Assembly (NCBI GenBank): GCA_016490735.1
Contig: JAEMWC010000247.1
Coordinates: forward strand, 848,501 to 912,500
Source: Pachyseris speciosa
Taxonomy: Eukaryota > Cnidaria > Anthozoa > Scleractinia > Pachyseridae
DNA length: 64,000 bases
Reading direction: 5' to 3'
Below, piece after piece: positions 50,975-61,765 of the stretch. The notes under the pieces are model-generated. The model saw only the letters and a program-made list of their open reading frames with translations. It was not told the DNA's origin and searched no databases. A program made the position numbers and the translations under genes. Positions within the stretch are counted from its first letter, which is position 1, and each line of letters starts with the position of its first letter.

Positions 50975-53035
50975 TAGTAACGATAGTAACGCTAGTAGTA
51001 GTTATACTAAAGAAAGTTATATTTTACATAGCCTTTGCCGGATTTCGGTTTATTGTTTATGGAGGTGTACACATGTACACTTGATTGTTTTTATTGTAGA
51101 TTTCTAAGAAGCGCTGACCTAAGTGAAACTTAACTAGGGTATACGGCTATGTAGGTGATTTTACAAGAAAAACAATCCGGGCAAAAATGTGGTACACAGC
51201 GGTAGAAAAAAAAATTACTTATTTGTGAACAAAAGCCTTGTTAGTTCAATTAATGATAAGCGAGCGAAGCACTTAAATAAACTCAAATAAGCAACACAGA
51301 ATTTCACGACTTAGGCAATATTTCATAGGCAAGTAAGAACGCATACGCTTGCAACATAACCACGGCATGCTGGTGGTAAAAGAAAATTAATGAAGGCACA
51401 TAAAAAGGAGATGGTGGGGGGGGGGGGGGTGTTGGAGAGGGATATTTCGAAAATTGTGCGTACCTGTAAAAAAAATTCTGCCCACGGCCCTGGAAGGAAT
51501 ACGTCTGGAAATCGGTTCGAATGCCGATGCAAACAAAATATGCAATTCGAAATCCCTAATGAAACTTCGCGTGAAAATTGTCAAAAGACTGCTAGACCCC
51601 TAACTAGTGGAAGTACGGTATTTTTTTGACATCTTTACCCATTTATTAACTGCTCCGAAAAGCTATTTTTTTTTAGCTTTTCCCGCCTTCGTTTACCCAC
51701 ATTTTGTAATTTTTATTTTGCAATCACAACATTAATTAATTATTCCTCTTACCAAATAGCGCAAAACTCAAATTTGGAAACGTTTGTCCCTCGAAGGATT
51801 ACAGTAAACCTTATAAAGCACAACGCTTAATGACTTTAATTTAAATATTGATGTATATTATATTCTCCCCTGCAATTCTTTTGCGACGTAGGCAAAGCTT
51901 GTTTGCAACCTTTTCAACAGACTGAACGGTGGCAATTCGACAGAAAATTTATGAAAGACTTATTTTCAGTCGAGTCGCCGGGCTTAGAAGTGACCTTCTG
52001 TGGTAAGAAAAATCGTGAAATATTAAATAGTTCTTCAAGAAACTAAACAGAGTGCTTACTTTTGAATTCAGGACTGACAGGTAAAAGAAAAAAGGAATGC
52101 TGAAAAGCGAGCTTGAAAACTTAGAAGCGAGCTCTTTAAATGCCTTGCAACGTCTTAAACGCGAGCTGCTCAAAACTGAATGAACATAGGGTGGGATGGG
52201 GGTTAGGTTAGACAGTTGACTGTCAGCTTGGGGTGGATTGATATGGAATGGAATAAATAAGATAGAATGAATAGGAGAGACACTATAGTACGATTTCGTT
52301 AATGACAGCCGCCCCACAACCTATTGGAACTTAGTGAAAAAAAAGTCAAATTAAGAACAGTTCGAAAGTCCATGTTCAGTTTACTTCTCTTCAAGTGGCT
52401 GTTGTAGAGAGTGGTCGTGAGTGAGTGAGTGTATTCGCTGGGAGAAAAAGAACGCCAACGTCGAGACGTGACCGTTGTTCCACTGTGTCAGGTCTATAAT
52501 CTGATTGAGCGGGATTCACCTGAACACTGTTTTTAGGTGGATTTAATGCTCTGAACTCATTTGCGTTTCGAGCAATCAAAAATCTCTACGCTCATTACAC
52601 GAAGCTATGTTGAGGGAGATTTTGTGAACTGTTTGGTGATTTTTGGGTATATTTAGGAAGAAATAATTGTTCTCAAAGGATTAGTTAAATTTAGGGAAAT
52701 AGGAAATATTGATGATTTAATGAAGGTTTCAAATTGGGTTTAAGTTAGAAATTGGTAGATGGTCACCAAACAGTCCCCCAGCAACCTGCAGTGTCCGTGT
52801 TGTGTGTCAACTGTCTGGTGGTGTTTCAAAACAGTTTTACCCCATTTTCATCCCCTCTTCAAACTCCTTAAGATTTGACTCAAAGTTCACGTGTACCCCC
52901 ACCTTAACGCATGACCTGAGCGCTCTAATTTCTAGTGAGCGCTCTAATTACTAGTTTCTCACCCGCGACAATTTATCAGCGACCCGCGACACGCGACACG
53001 CGAAAATTAGATTGTCCCATTTAATTCATCTCACT
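50975..53035. other. No gene recognised
   Basis: Contains a poly-G run of about 17 at 51415-51431 and several short frames without motifs. Confidence 0.4.
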
Positions 53036-53039
53036 CTCC

Positions 53040-53520
53040 TGTGTTTAAGAGGTTTCTGCCACTTGAAAATACGTAAGCTTGTTCAGTTTTGATAAAAACA
53101 CGCATCCGCGAAAATAGCAAACGGTTTGTCCAAAGAAAGAACTTCTTTCACAGAGTTTGAGTGACTCGTTCCTCCCATCAATGCCGGTGGCTGTTAAGTA
53201 ACCTTTCTTGATGAGCTGTAAGATCCCGCGGTAAACTTGACAGCAAGGCCCTTGAAGCGTTAAATCATTTTGTTTTCAGCCACACAATCGATCTAAGTTT
53301 GAAGCTTTTCCTGAGAAAATCTTTCGCTCTTCCTTTTTATCACTTGAAAATTCACCTCCCGGAGTATCTTTTAACAAGTTCTTGATTCTTATGCCTTTTA
53401 CGCGAATCAAATAACAAACTTCGATCGAAGATGAAGTTGTTTTGCTCAAAATGAAGAAACCAACTGAATGTGAAATTTCCAGCCGCAAAAAGCGCGAAAA
53501 ATTAAGCCTCGTTTACTTGA
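53040..53520 (+). repeat. R1 family, copy F
   Basis: CACTTGAAAATACGTAAGCT through CAACTGAATGTGAAATTTCC matches 24893-25330. The − strand encodes IRIKNLLKDTPGGEFSSDKK, present in other copies as IKIKNYLNDTPKGQFSTNK. Confidence 0.75.
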
Positions 53521-54540
53521 ATTTCGATGTTGTACATGTTTAATGCAAAAACCTTTTCTGGGTTTGGCGTTACTTCAAAACTATCAGTAAATCCAAATGA
53601 CGCGTGATTGGCATTTTACCTAAGAAACTGAATAGCGTACTTTATTTAAGACCAAAGGTCTCATCAAACATCAAATGTACTCACGTACAGTGTATAGGCT
53701 CGTTATAAAACCACCGCATTTATAATATAACACGTATAACTTGAGTAAAGAGTTGTTGTAAGCGTAGAGCATTTGCTTTTTCAAGCGAAAGTACAGAAAC
53801 GTGGCTTTATTAGGTACTCTAGCTGTGTACAACAGGAGCACCCAACGAGTCAAATCAACCAAAAGCTGTAGAAACGCATTTTTAAGAACCTTATGGTGTT
53901 TAAAGTCTGTTTAAAGTGATGTTTTCATAAGCTAGAAGAAGCTGATCTGTTCGGATTCCCTAGCTGAAATACTGAATAATTGTCCGAAAATGTTAGGGAA
54001 CAAAATCTTCCTTTGCGAAAATGCAAGCTGAAATGAACTTTCCACGAACTTTCTAGGGAACTATTTGCTTTCCGAAAATGCTAGCTGACGTTTTTGACTG
54101 TCAAAAACAGCAATTACGACCTTTCCGAAAACCTCAAGGGCTATGATTTCCCAGTTGCGAATCTTTTAGGCCACGTTTTAGTTACGAAAATCCGAGTGCA
54201 CTCTTTAACCAAGGCGAATTACCCTCCACCAAACAGATATCTACCGAAACTTTTCGTTGGGTGCCCCTGTGTACAAGCACCAAACCATCTTGATGCGGGA
54301 CAGATAAAGAGATAATTTTCTGCCGCCGCTGTTTCCTTAACAATTCTCTGTTTTGAGTCTCGAATAAGAATGTATCCTCGCTAATGGGGTCTTAAACTTC
54401 ATCAACCTCATGGCTTCGCCGTCAGTTGTTGTATCATCGCCTGAACTCTTCAAATAGCCGTAGTGCTCACGAGTAGTTACGAACAAGCTAACACTTCCGA
54501 TTTCGGTTATCCAAGTTGCCATGCTCAGAAACCTTACCTG
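53521..54540 (+). repeat. Dispersed repeat (pair of 39165-39715)
   Basis: Collinear with 39165-39715; carries about 400 bp extra at 53880-54230. Confidence 0.7.
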
Positions 54541-54544
54541 TCCT

Positions 54545-55290
54545 ACACGAAAAGCGTTTCCTTAACTAAGTATTTTCTTCCTATTTCACTGTTTCCCCTT
54601 CGCCGTGACAACGAATCTGAAATCTGATTGACTGCGATCGCTAACGGCAATAAGCAGAACATTAACTCTGTCAGTTATTCCGTGATGCGTTGCCACATCC
54701 GACTACTAAGCTATTTCGTTCATGCGACAGTAAAGGAAAGAGAGTCCTATTGTTTCGTCTGAGAAAGCGACTGAATTGATTCTCGTTCTAACAAAGACTC
54801 TATACAGTATCGGCTTTGTAAAGCGCTATTATATATATAACAAGCAGGTCTTCTATTCTTACTAGGGATTAAGTAACTCACTTGCTGTTGATGCAGATAT
54901 TTCTTCCTCTCCGAGCTTCTCACGCTGAAATTAAAGCTCACCAGCGCAGGATCCACAATTTTGCTTACTAGTTATAGGTACATTTCTTGCTGACACACCA
55001 AAGCAAAAGAAGATCGCTATCATATCCAGTAGCATTAAATTTCATGACTTACTTCCTGGTCGGTAAATAATTAGCTTTATCATGTCAGTGAGCTTCATGA
55101 CAAAGATTCGTTGTTACAAAGTCTTGTGAGCCGTAAGCACATGACCGACCTGGCGACCTTTCGTCACGTTCAAACTTTTCTGATGGCTATGAAAGTGGCA
55201 AGAAGATTAAATGACTGAAATGTAGGCAGGGATTCCTTGATACACTCACTACCCAGGACACTACGAATGCAGTTGTCACGCAACGCTCTC
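54545..55290 (+). repeat. Dispersed repeat block (pair of 46880-47480 and 61190-61650)
   Basis: GAATCTGAAATCTGATTGAC, AAGCGACTGAATTGAT, TTAGGTACATTTCTTGCTGA-like and CAGTGAGCTTCATGACAAAG tracts align with both partners. The exon-like frame seen at 61427 is broken here. Confidence 0.75.
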
Positions 55291-55299
55291 TTTGAGGGT

Positions 55300-55740
55300 A
55301 GCCTTGTGTGGCATCCAGAAAAACAGCTGCGAGCAAGAATACATGATAACCAGTCCAGTTTGATAGACTCTGGGAAAGAGGTTGCATTGCTAGGCATAAG
55401 TGCAAATCCCAATTAAAGCAGCGAGATGGATCGATAAGCTGGCTCACAGGAGCCTTTGAATTAATGAAATCTTCACTAACTTGCTGCCTCGCTTTGGTTT
55501 CTAGAACTTACTACCTGCAACATCGACCCATACATCGTGAAGAGTCTGGGGTGGGGTGTCTCTTGTCACATTGGCCAGCTGTTGCTGGTGTAACCGCGGT
55601 CAAAGGTAAAACAAGAAAAGTCCGTTAAAGGCGATGTTTTTAGCGGAGCACCATGGGTACGAAAATAACCTAACAATGGTAGCCTAACGATGTAAGAAAA
55701 TTTAGTTCTTTTTTGTTCTTCCTACCTAATAACATTAAAT
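55300..55740. other. No gene recognised
   Basis: Short frames only. Confidence 0.35.
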
Positions 55741-55741
55741 T

Positions 55742-56000
55742 CTACTTTTCATAATTTCCCTTCAAAAAGTTATCTTTGTACCATTTTGATATAGTGTGCC
55801 CCCCATTAGTTAAAAGTTGTTCCACGCAGTCAACTGAATACCCCTTTACATAAAGCTGATGATCGTCTGCGTACATTGACAAGCTTGCCTGATTATTTAC
55901 TATATACGTCATATCATTTTGAAAAATGTTCCACGGTAGGGGTCCAAAAGATGACCCTTGAGGGCATCCTCTAACAGCACCGGTAACGTAAAGACTAATC
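55742..56000 (-). pseudogene. LINE reverse-transcriptase fragment
   Basis: VRGCPQGSSFGPLPWNIFQN is RT motif B, and LSMYADDHQLYVKG carries the catalytic YADD. VEQLLTNGGHTISKWYKDNF follows. About 85 residues, both ends missing. It is a different lineage from the 41-kb LINE (YADDHQ versus FADDTS). Confidence 0.8.
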
Positions 56001-56616
56001 GCAAGAGCTGTGGAAAAAACATGGGGACATGACACCTTATATAAAGCCAGCCACTCCTAAAAGGGCTGGAAAGATACTTAAGGAACCTCCCTTCACATCG
56101 TACCCCGAAAAGCATGTATTAGTTGCTCATACTTTGTCTTAAAAGTTAATTTGAATATCTAAAACGATTGCTACTACAGCGGTAGATTTGGTACAAATTT
56201 CATGTGTCAAGGTCAACGATGAATCGTATATTTTGTATCCTTTGTGGATTCTGTCAGCTTGTCTACAGTATAAGGGAATAAAATCCTCGACAACAATAGA
56301 CTCGCCGCAGAGGTGTATTGTAATTGTTTCATATTGGGTGATTAATCACGGAAGTTGTATGTTGGTATGAGCCTCTCAGTCGGTCAAAAATGATCGTTGT
56401 TCTTAAAACGTTGTCAAATAAATCTACTGGCTCTCTAGATTTCGCGCCTCCTTAAAAGATTGAACGAAAGGAAAGTTAAGTGGGCCAAGACAAACATCAA
56501 CAAGAACTTTGAACTGACTGCAAACGTGACGAAATGCAGCAAGCCATTATTGATCAACCCACTGTATGCATTAATGATCGGACCATTAGAACAACAATCT
56601 TAATGGTCTTTATGTT

Positions 56617-57299
56617 CTCAAGCAGTTTAAGGCCTGGGTCAGGGGGCGTTTATTAGAGAAAACGGTTTTTTGTGATATAACAGCCCAGGGGAATGACACT
56701 GAAACGAAATTCGGCACATGGGTAGTTCTCATCATCCTTAACATTTTGACGTGCAATAAACGTTATCTTAGATCACGTGGCGTGTCACGTGACCATTTCT
56801 TTGAAATCGTCTCTTATTTGAGGAGTAGGTGACTTTTGTGGGATATAATATCGAATAAAAACGCTTTTCTTATGCGTATTAATTATTTCCAGCGTCTCAC
56901 GTTTGGAGCGACCGTCCATCGTTCTCAACAAAAAACTTGTGAGGGCAAAGGTCATTTTTCTTCCCAGAATTCAACCTTTAGCTGTTGATAATTTAAAAAC
57001 TAAAACTCGTGAGCAATCACTCCAAGCGTAGAAAGTTAGATATGTTGGATTTATATTAAAAACGCTGATTTATTTATCTGTAAACTTAAAATCCGCCACC
57101 GCATCGCCGATTTAAGACTTTTTCAAATTTTGATCACGTGACTGATCACGTGATCAAATTTATACGTTAAGGCAAACAAGGACAATAAGATTTATCTCCT
57201 GGGAAAGTTTCATCCAGTTCTAGGCAATCTGGAAGAAGATATTGCCGATCAACCATATTTATGAGCATATTTCTAAACCCAGGCCTTAAACTGCTTGAG
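56617..57299. mobile_element. 683-bp TIR element, copy 2, in a datable context
   Basis: Ends CTCAAGCAGTTTAAGGCCTG GGT and exact inverse (23 bp). The duplicated copy at about 34780 lacks it. Flanks read TTATGTT on the left and TTTACGTG on the right, against TTAGGTCACGTG in the empty copy, so any TSD is only two or three T-rich bases. Confidence 0.85.
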
Positions 57300-58521
57300 T
57301 TTACGTGTAGTTATCTTACAAAGCGCCAAAACAGGGTAAACTTGTTCCACTACAATGCTTCCAAGCAAATGATTTTACACCACTGAAGTTTTCTTTGGCT
57401 TACATTCCCGGCGTTAATTTTGATGGAATACCATGTAAACTTAGTTAGACTACTATCGGTGCTTATTGCATCACTAAGAACAATCTTTTCTTTCTAAAAG
57501 TATCAAAATAGAGTTTTGTTTTTAAGTGGACGCACTTTGCATATCAATGATTGGTGTTTGCAGCCAAAACAAAAGAAAACATAATGATATTCCAATCAAC
57601 GGAACTGCTTCCTTTTACTCCTTATATTAGGAAACATACCCTTTCACAAACAAGTATTCAAAGGGTAGCACGGCCTGATCTATAAGTACGTTTAATTTTT
57701 GAAATGACAGAAAACTAATTGTCGTCATAGGTAATTTTGAAAGGCCTCCAGACAGAGTTAACTTAAAGCACCGTTGAAAACGTTGTCTTCTGTTTTACCA
57801 TCGGCTTATGATGGAATACAACAACTATGAGGCTCTAATTCCAACGAATAAGCAGTATTTGCGCTTAACTGATTCTTTATTCGAAATTGCGGCCCTTTCA
57901 TTCGTTGTTTCGGCTGTATATGACTTCGCATTATGTAACAAAATGCGTTAATTTTTTGTGACATTCGTAAAAGTATAATCCCTTCTTTGAGAACTGGCTG
58001 AACTGCCCAAATGCATTTGTACTCACCAATACCCATTTCAAAGATTCCTGTGAAGGATAAACTTACCTGGGACGAAGTAAGCGACGCTCCTTAATACTGG
58101 AAGCTTGTTTGTTGTATTCTGCTCGGTTGCACAATGCATTCTAGTAAAACGCTACCAAAGCGAAACCAACGTGCTCAAACAGATAATTAAACAGGTACGA
58201 GTAAAAGGAATGTAAGCTATGCTATTGTGGAAACAGAGACGCAGTAATGCAGGGTATACGCACTGTTAGTGCCTCAATCCGGTGAACCAGGGAATACATC
58301 CAACATTTATATCAAATTAAATTTTTATGCAAACCTCATTTTAAACTTTTCATTTAACATATACAAGAAGTTCCCAAGCATAAAGTGATACCAGGACTTC
58401 AGCTTGGTTGAACTGGAGAAACTAAACAAGATTTGTTTTATTTTAATGTGCTGCTCTAAGTACCGTTCATGCTATTCCAGAAACGCTCGGGTTACCCAAA
58501 CTCTACCCAGAACTTCAACTT

Positions 58522-58575
58522 CCGATCAGTTAGCTCAGTTGGTAGAGCACTGGACTACCATGCGGGAGGTCGCGG
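58522..58575 (+). mobile_element. SINE head, truncated
   Basis: TTAGCTCAGTTGGTAGAGCA and GCGGGAGGTCGCGG: A-box present, cut just before the B-box by the hammerhead-bearing insert. Confidence 0.75.
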
Positions 58576-58579
58576 AAGC

Positions 58580-58652
58580 CCAAGCATTAGCAGCCAGGGA
58601 CAGCTGTTTCGGCCTTGTTAGGCCTCATCAGCATGGCATAGCTAATACTCAG
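58580..58652 (-). ncRNA. Hammerhead ribozyme, type I with short stem III
   Basis: On the − strand the full catalytic core is present: CTGATGA (58631-58625), stem II GGCC-TAACAA-GGCC, GAAAC, stem III ACA-GC-TGT, and the cleavage triplet GTC (58601-58599), so cleavage would fall between 58599 and 58598. Stem I pairs CCATG with CCTGG (one mismatch), then after a small asymmetric loop ATTAGC with GCTAAT. The very short stem III is typical of hammerheads in Penelope-like elements, retrozymes and satellite DNAs, which tend to act as dimers (family knowledge). Confidence 0.85.
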
Positions 58653-58752
58653 GCTCTAGTACCCACATATCAATAAAACAAGCAATGAAAACGTTAATTT
58701 GTGAAGTATCCTTGTCACTCCAGCCACATCCCACAAGCTTTACGTTTTCATT

Positions 58753-59015
58753 CCGACCGGTTAGCTCAGTTGGTAGAGCACTGAACTACCGTGCGGGAGG
58801 TCGCGGGTTCAAACACCGTCCGGACGAACACTCAGGGTCTTTAAATAACCGAGGAGAAAGTGCTACCTTTGGAAATCTGCAACTGATTTGACTTTCTGGT
58901 CTTCTCGATTAAGGACGAGACGAGAAGTTTAATGATGTGTGGGACGTTTAAAAACCCATACGCTGTTCGCAAAGAGTAGGGAACATGGTTCCAAGTGGTG
59001 TGGCCTGGCATTTTA
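58753..59015 (+). mobile_element. tRNA-headed SINE, full head
   Basis: CCGACCGGTTAGCTCAGTTG, A-box and B-box GGGTTCAAACACC, then GAACACTCAGGGTCTTTAAA and the usual body to AACCCATACGCTGTTCGCAA. Same family as 30083 and 35980. Confidence 0.85.
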
Positions 59016-59024
59016 TGTGATGTT

Positions 59025-59175
59025 TAATAAATGAGCAGGAGTGTTTTATCAAGTTTAAAACACGAGGCGCGAGTGTTTTAGGACTTGATAAAACACGAAT
59101 TGCGAATTTATTGAACGGCTTAATAAACTTTACTGTATATCTATCCATTCTTACATCAAATTTAGATTTTGGGTT
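59025..59175. repeat. Hairpin repeat with GTGTTTTA arms
   Basis: GAGTGTTTTATCAAGT and ACTTGATAAAACAC, with AAAACACGAGGCGCGAGTGT in the middle. Absent at the matching position near 36340, so inserted. Confidence 0.65.
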
Positions 59176-59806
59176 ATTTTGGCCTAGAAAATCGGATGTA
59201 AAATTTAGCCGTGTCTTTATCAGATATAGAGACACTCATTAAAAATTAATTTGTTTTGTATTTCTTTCATAAATTATTAATGAGTTTTTTTAAATCTCAT
59301 ATCACCTGTTGATCTACACATGTAAAGCGCATTTGATCATTACGCGCATGATAAATGCGCTTTTCATAGTTTGTTAGCATCCCTGATTAGTATTATATAA
59401 GGCTGAAATAAATGAGTTGCCACGGTAATCGGATACCTTTTATGTTATGCGCAACGCATTATGGGATCGCCATTGCAAGTCGCTAGAAAGAAGTGTACGG
59501 CGTGAAGTTGAGTCTTCGTCAAAAGCAATGATTTTGCGTAGGCTTCATTCGCTTTGACTTGTTTTGTAAGTTAGTTTTTACTTTAGGGCCTATCCTTTTT
59601 CTCTTGTCGTCAGATTAGTTTGTTTTCCTTTAAATTATTTTATTTCGGCCTTTTAGTTAAGTTTAGTGTCAAAGATCAAAGAAAAAGGGAAAAGTTTGTG
59701 CGAGGTTCAGTTTGGATCGCGTAGGGAGTGGCTTCAGCTTGATGTAGTTTTTTTTTTACTTACTTTTTTTTTTCATTGTTAATAGGTATACTTATTTTAC
59801 CTCTTA

Positions 59807-59809
<3 letters not shown>

Positions 59810-59872
<63 letters not shown>
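59810..59872. repeat. (ATT)n microsatellite, about 21 units
   Basis: Pure ATT repeats. Confidence 0.95.
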
Positions 59873-59934
59873 CCCCGCCGTGAAGGATCCATAGAAATTC
59901 ACTGAAATGAAATTTAGATCTAGTATAAAATGAA

Positions 59935-60060
59935 TACATTGGATCGCGTAGGGTCTGGCTACTAGGCTGGCTGTGCAGGATCCAGGGAAATCCGTTGAGA
60001 TGAATACGTTGGATCGCGTAGGGTCTGGCTATTAGGCTGGCAGTGAAGGATCCAGAGAAA
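59935..60060 (+). repeat. Two tandem 70-bp units
   Basis: GGATCGCGTAGGGTCTGGCT starts at 59941 and 60011; a partial version occurs at 59715. Confidence 0.8.
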
Positions 60061-60073
60061 ATTATAGGAAACC

Positions 60074-60231
60074 GTGAATACACCATTTTGCTAATGGTCG
60101 GTTCCTGGTGAATTGTGGGTGGATCCAATCCTTTGTGGGGGCAAACGGCCATTTTAGGATTTAATTTGAAATTGTAATTTTGACCGTCTATCCCACAATT
60201 CACCATGAACTGATCATTAGCAAAATGGTGT
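60074..60231. mobile_element. 158-bp palindromic element
   Basis: ACACCATTTTGCTAATGGTC to GAATTGTGGG is mirrored at the right end, arms about 40 bp with three or four mismatches. Centre AT-rich. Confidence 0.75.
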
Positions 60232-60324
60232 CTTGCTTTTCTCATGGCAATCATGACTAGCGGTATTGCTCGTGGGTGTGTACGAGGACGAAGTCGCCCA
60301 ATTATTAATAATATCCTAATGATG

Positions 60325-60345
60325 ATAATAATAATAATAATAATA

Positions 60346-60399
<54 letters not shown>

Positions 60400-60400
60400 A
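60325..60400. repeat. (AAT)n/(ATT)n microsatellite
   Basis: AAT repeats switch to ATT repeats, giving a self-complementary tract. Preceded by an inverted piece of the 26055 unit. Confidence 0.9.
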
Positions 60401-60413
60401 ATACTTGAGCCCA

Positions 60414-61060
60414 ACATGAAGTGTAGAAACCTCTACAACACAGGTGAATTAAATAAATTGAAGCTTAACATTTGGTTTAATCGTTGTTACTTTCATTCAG
60501 GAATAAAACTTATATTTTTCTCTCGACTGAACATAAATAACAATCATCTCTACTCGTTTTGGAGGCAAAGAAGTTGCTAGTTGAATTGTTGGTTTGTTTT
60601 TTTATTTTGCTTGCAACCAAACGAGTGTTTTTACTCCACTTGGCTGACTGTATTTGGCTTCTATTCCTCAACAGTGTAAATATACTTTTAACCTCATCTT
60701 ATTAACACGTAATCGCAATGAGTCTTCGTAAAATTAAGGGTTAGTATTACTTTTGTTTTGCGCAACGAGAGAAATTTCAGCAACTTCTGAAAACACAAGT
60801 GATGTTAAGTTAATCCTTAATTTTACTCGGCCCATGCGACTACCTATCCAAACTATCACAGGTTTGTTTTCCTTTTTCTCTTTTCTACAACATTTAAGCT
60901 TATTTCAAAGTTGCGGCTTAGCAATTTTTTGAACTTAGCTACGAAATATATTTGTTAAGTCCCGGCTAATACGAAGATCAAACTATTTTCATCCAACATC
61001 GATATCGTGTTTGTCAGACATAACGTGGGGTGGCTTATCGCACAAACAATAGGGCCGTTT
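60414..61060 (-). repeat. R1 family, copy D (inverted)
   Basis: Reverse complement follows copies A and B, for example AACGATTAAACCAAATGTTA, CAAATGCCAAC-like, GTAAAATTAAGGATTAAC and GTTTGATCTTCG. At 60954-60968 it shows the empty site of the 4.7-kb helicase element. Confidence 0.75.
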
Positions 61061-61189
61061 ATACGAGAGAAAATAATCCAACGCTTACTCTGGCCACGGT
61101 TTACATAAGACGCGAACACCCCGAATAAATGATACCAAATCTACGTTCACGGCTTTCTCAAGCTGTTGCTTATCCTGGCCAAGGAGTTT

Positions 61190-61761
61190 TTGGTCGTATA
61201 AAATTTCCTCTCCGGGTATAAAAAAAGCTTCCACAGGAACTAATAATATGGTGCTCCTCGCTTCTCGCGCTGAAATTGAAGCTCACCAGCGCAGGATCCA
61301 CAATTTTGCTTACTAGTTATAGGTACATTACTTGCTGACACACCAAAGCAAAAGAAGATCGCTATCATATCCAGTAGTACTAAATTTCATGACCCACTTC
61401 CCGGTCGGTAAATAATTAGCTTTATCATGTCAGTGAGCTTCATCGAGGCCAAAGATTCGTTGTTACAAAGTCTTGTGAGCCATAAGCACATGGCCGACCT
61501 GGCGACCTCTCGTCACGTTCAAACCTTTCTGACAGCTATGAAAGTGGCAACTGAGAAGATTAAATGTCTGAAATGTAAACAGGGATTCCTTGATACACTC
61601 ACTACCCAGGACACTACGAATGCAGTTGATTCCTTTAAACCTAGTTGTTATTGATCCGCAAAACAATTCTTCTGCTCTCTCTCTCAATGTCACCGTGAGA
61701 TGGGTCTGTAACAATGATCTGAGTTTCCCGTGTTTGTATTGGGTACCCCAGGTCCCCCTAT
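61190..61761 (+). repeat. Dispersed repeat block, third copy
   Basis: Closest to 54900-55280, and with the frame at 61427-61654 intact. Confidence 0.75.
61427..61654 (+). CDS. Exon-like conserved frame in a dispersed repeat
   Basis: A 75-residue frame from ATG: SLLQSLVSHKHMADLATSRH, FLTAMKVATEKIKCLKCKQG. The C-x2-C and basic helix give it protein-like composition. The copies at 55087-55285 and 47400-47520 have the same residues in part but contain indels. It may be the remains of an exon captured or encoded by the repeat. No family recognised. Confidence 0.3.
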   Translation: MSVSFIEAKDSLLQSLVSHKHMADLATSRHVQTFLTAMKVATEKIKCLKCKQGFLDTLTTQDTTNAVDSFKPSCY

Positions 61762-61765
61762 TTAG

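Larger units (their letters stand above)
56007..59530 (+). repeat. Segmental duplication, copy B
   Basis: Collinear with 34165-36560. Extra sequence here: the TIR element 56617-57299, the hammerhead-bearing insert around 58575-58752, and a hairpin segment about 59020-59290. Each absence in copy A marks an insertion or loss after duplication. Confidence 0.85.

Noticed and set aside
51949..52317. 122-residue − strand frame
   Set aside because: Low-complexity Ser/Phe/Leu composition and no motif.
59760..60254. 164-residue open frame with poly-Asn
   Set aside because: Poly-Asn is the (ATT)n microsatellite read backwards; the rest crosses a tandem repeat and a palindrome.
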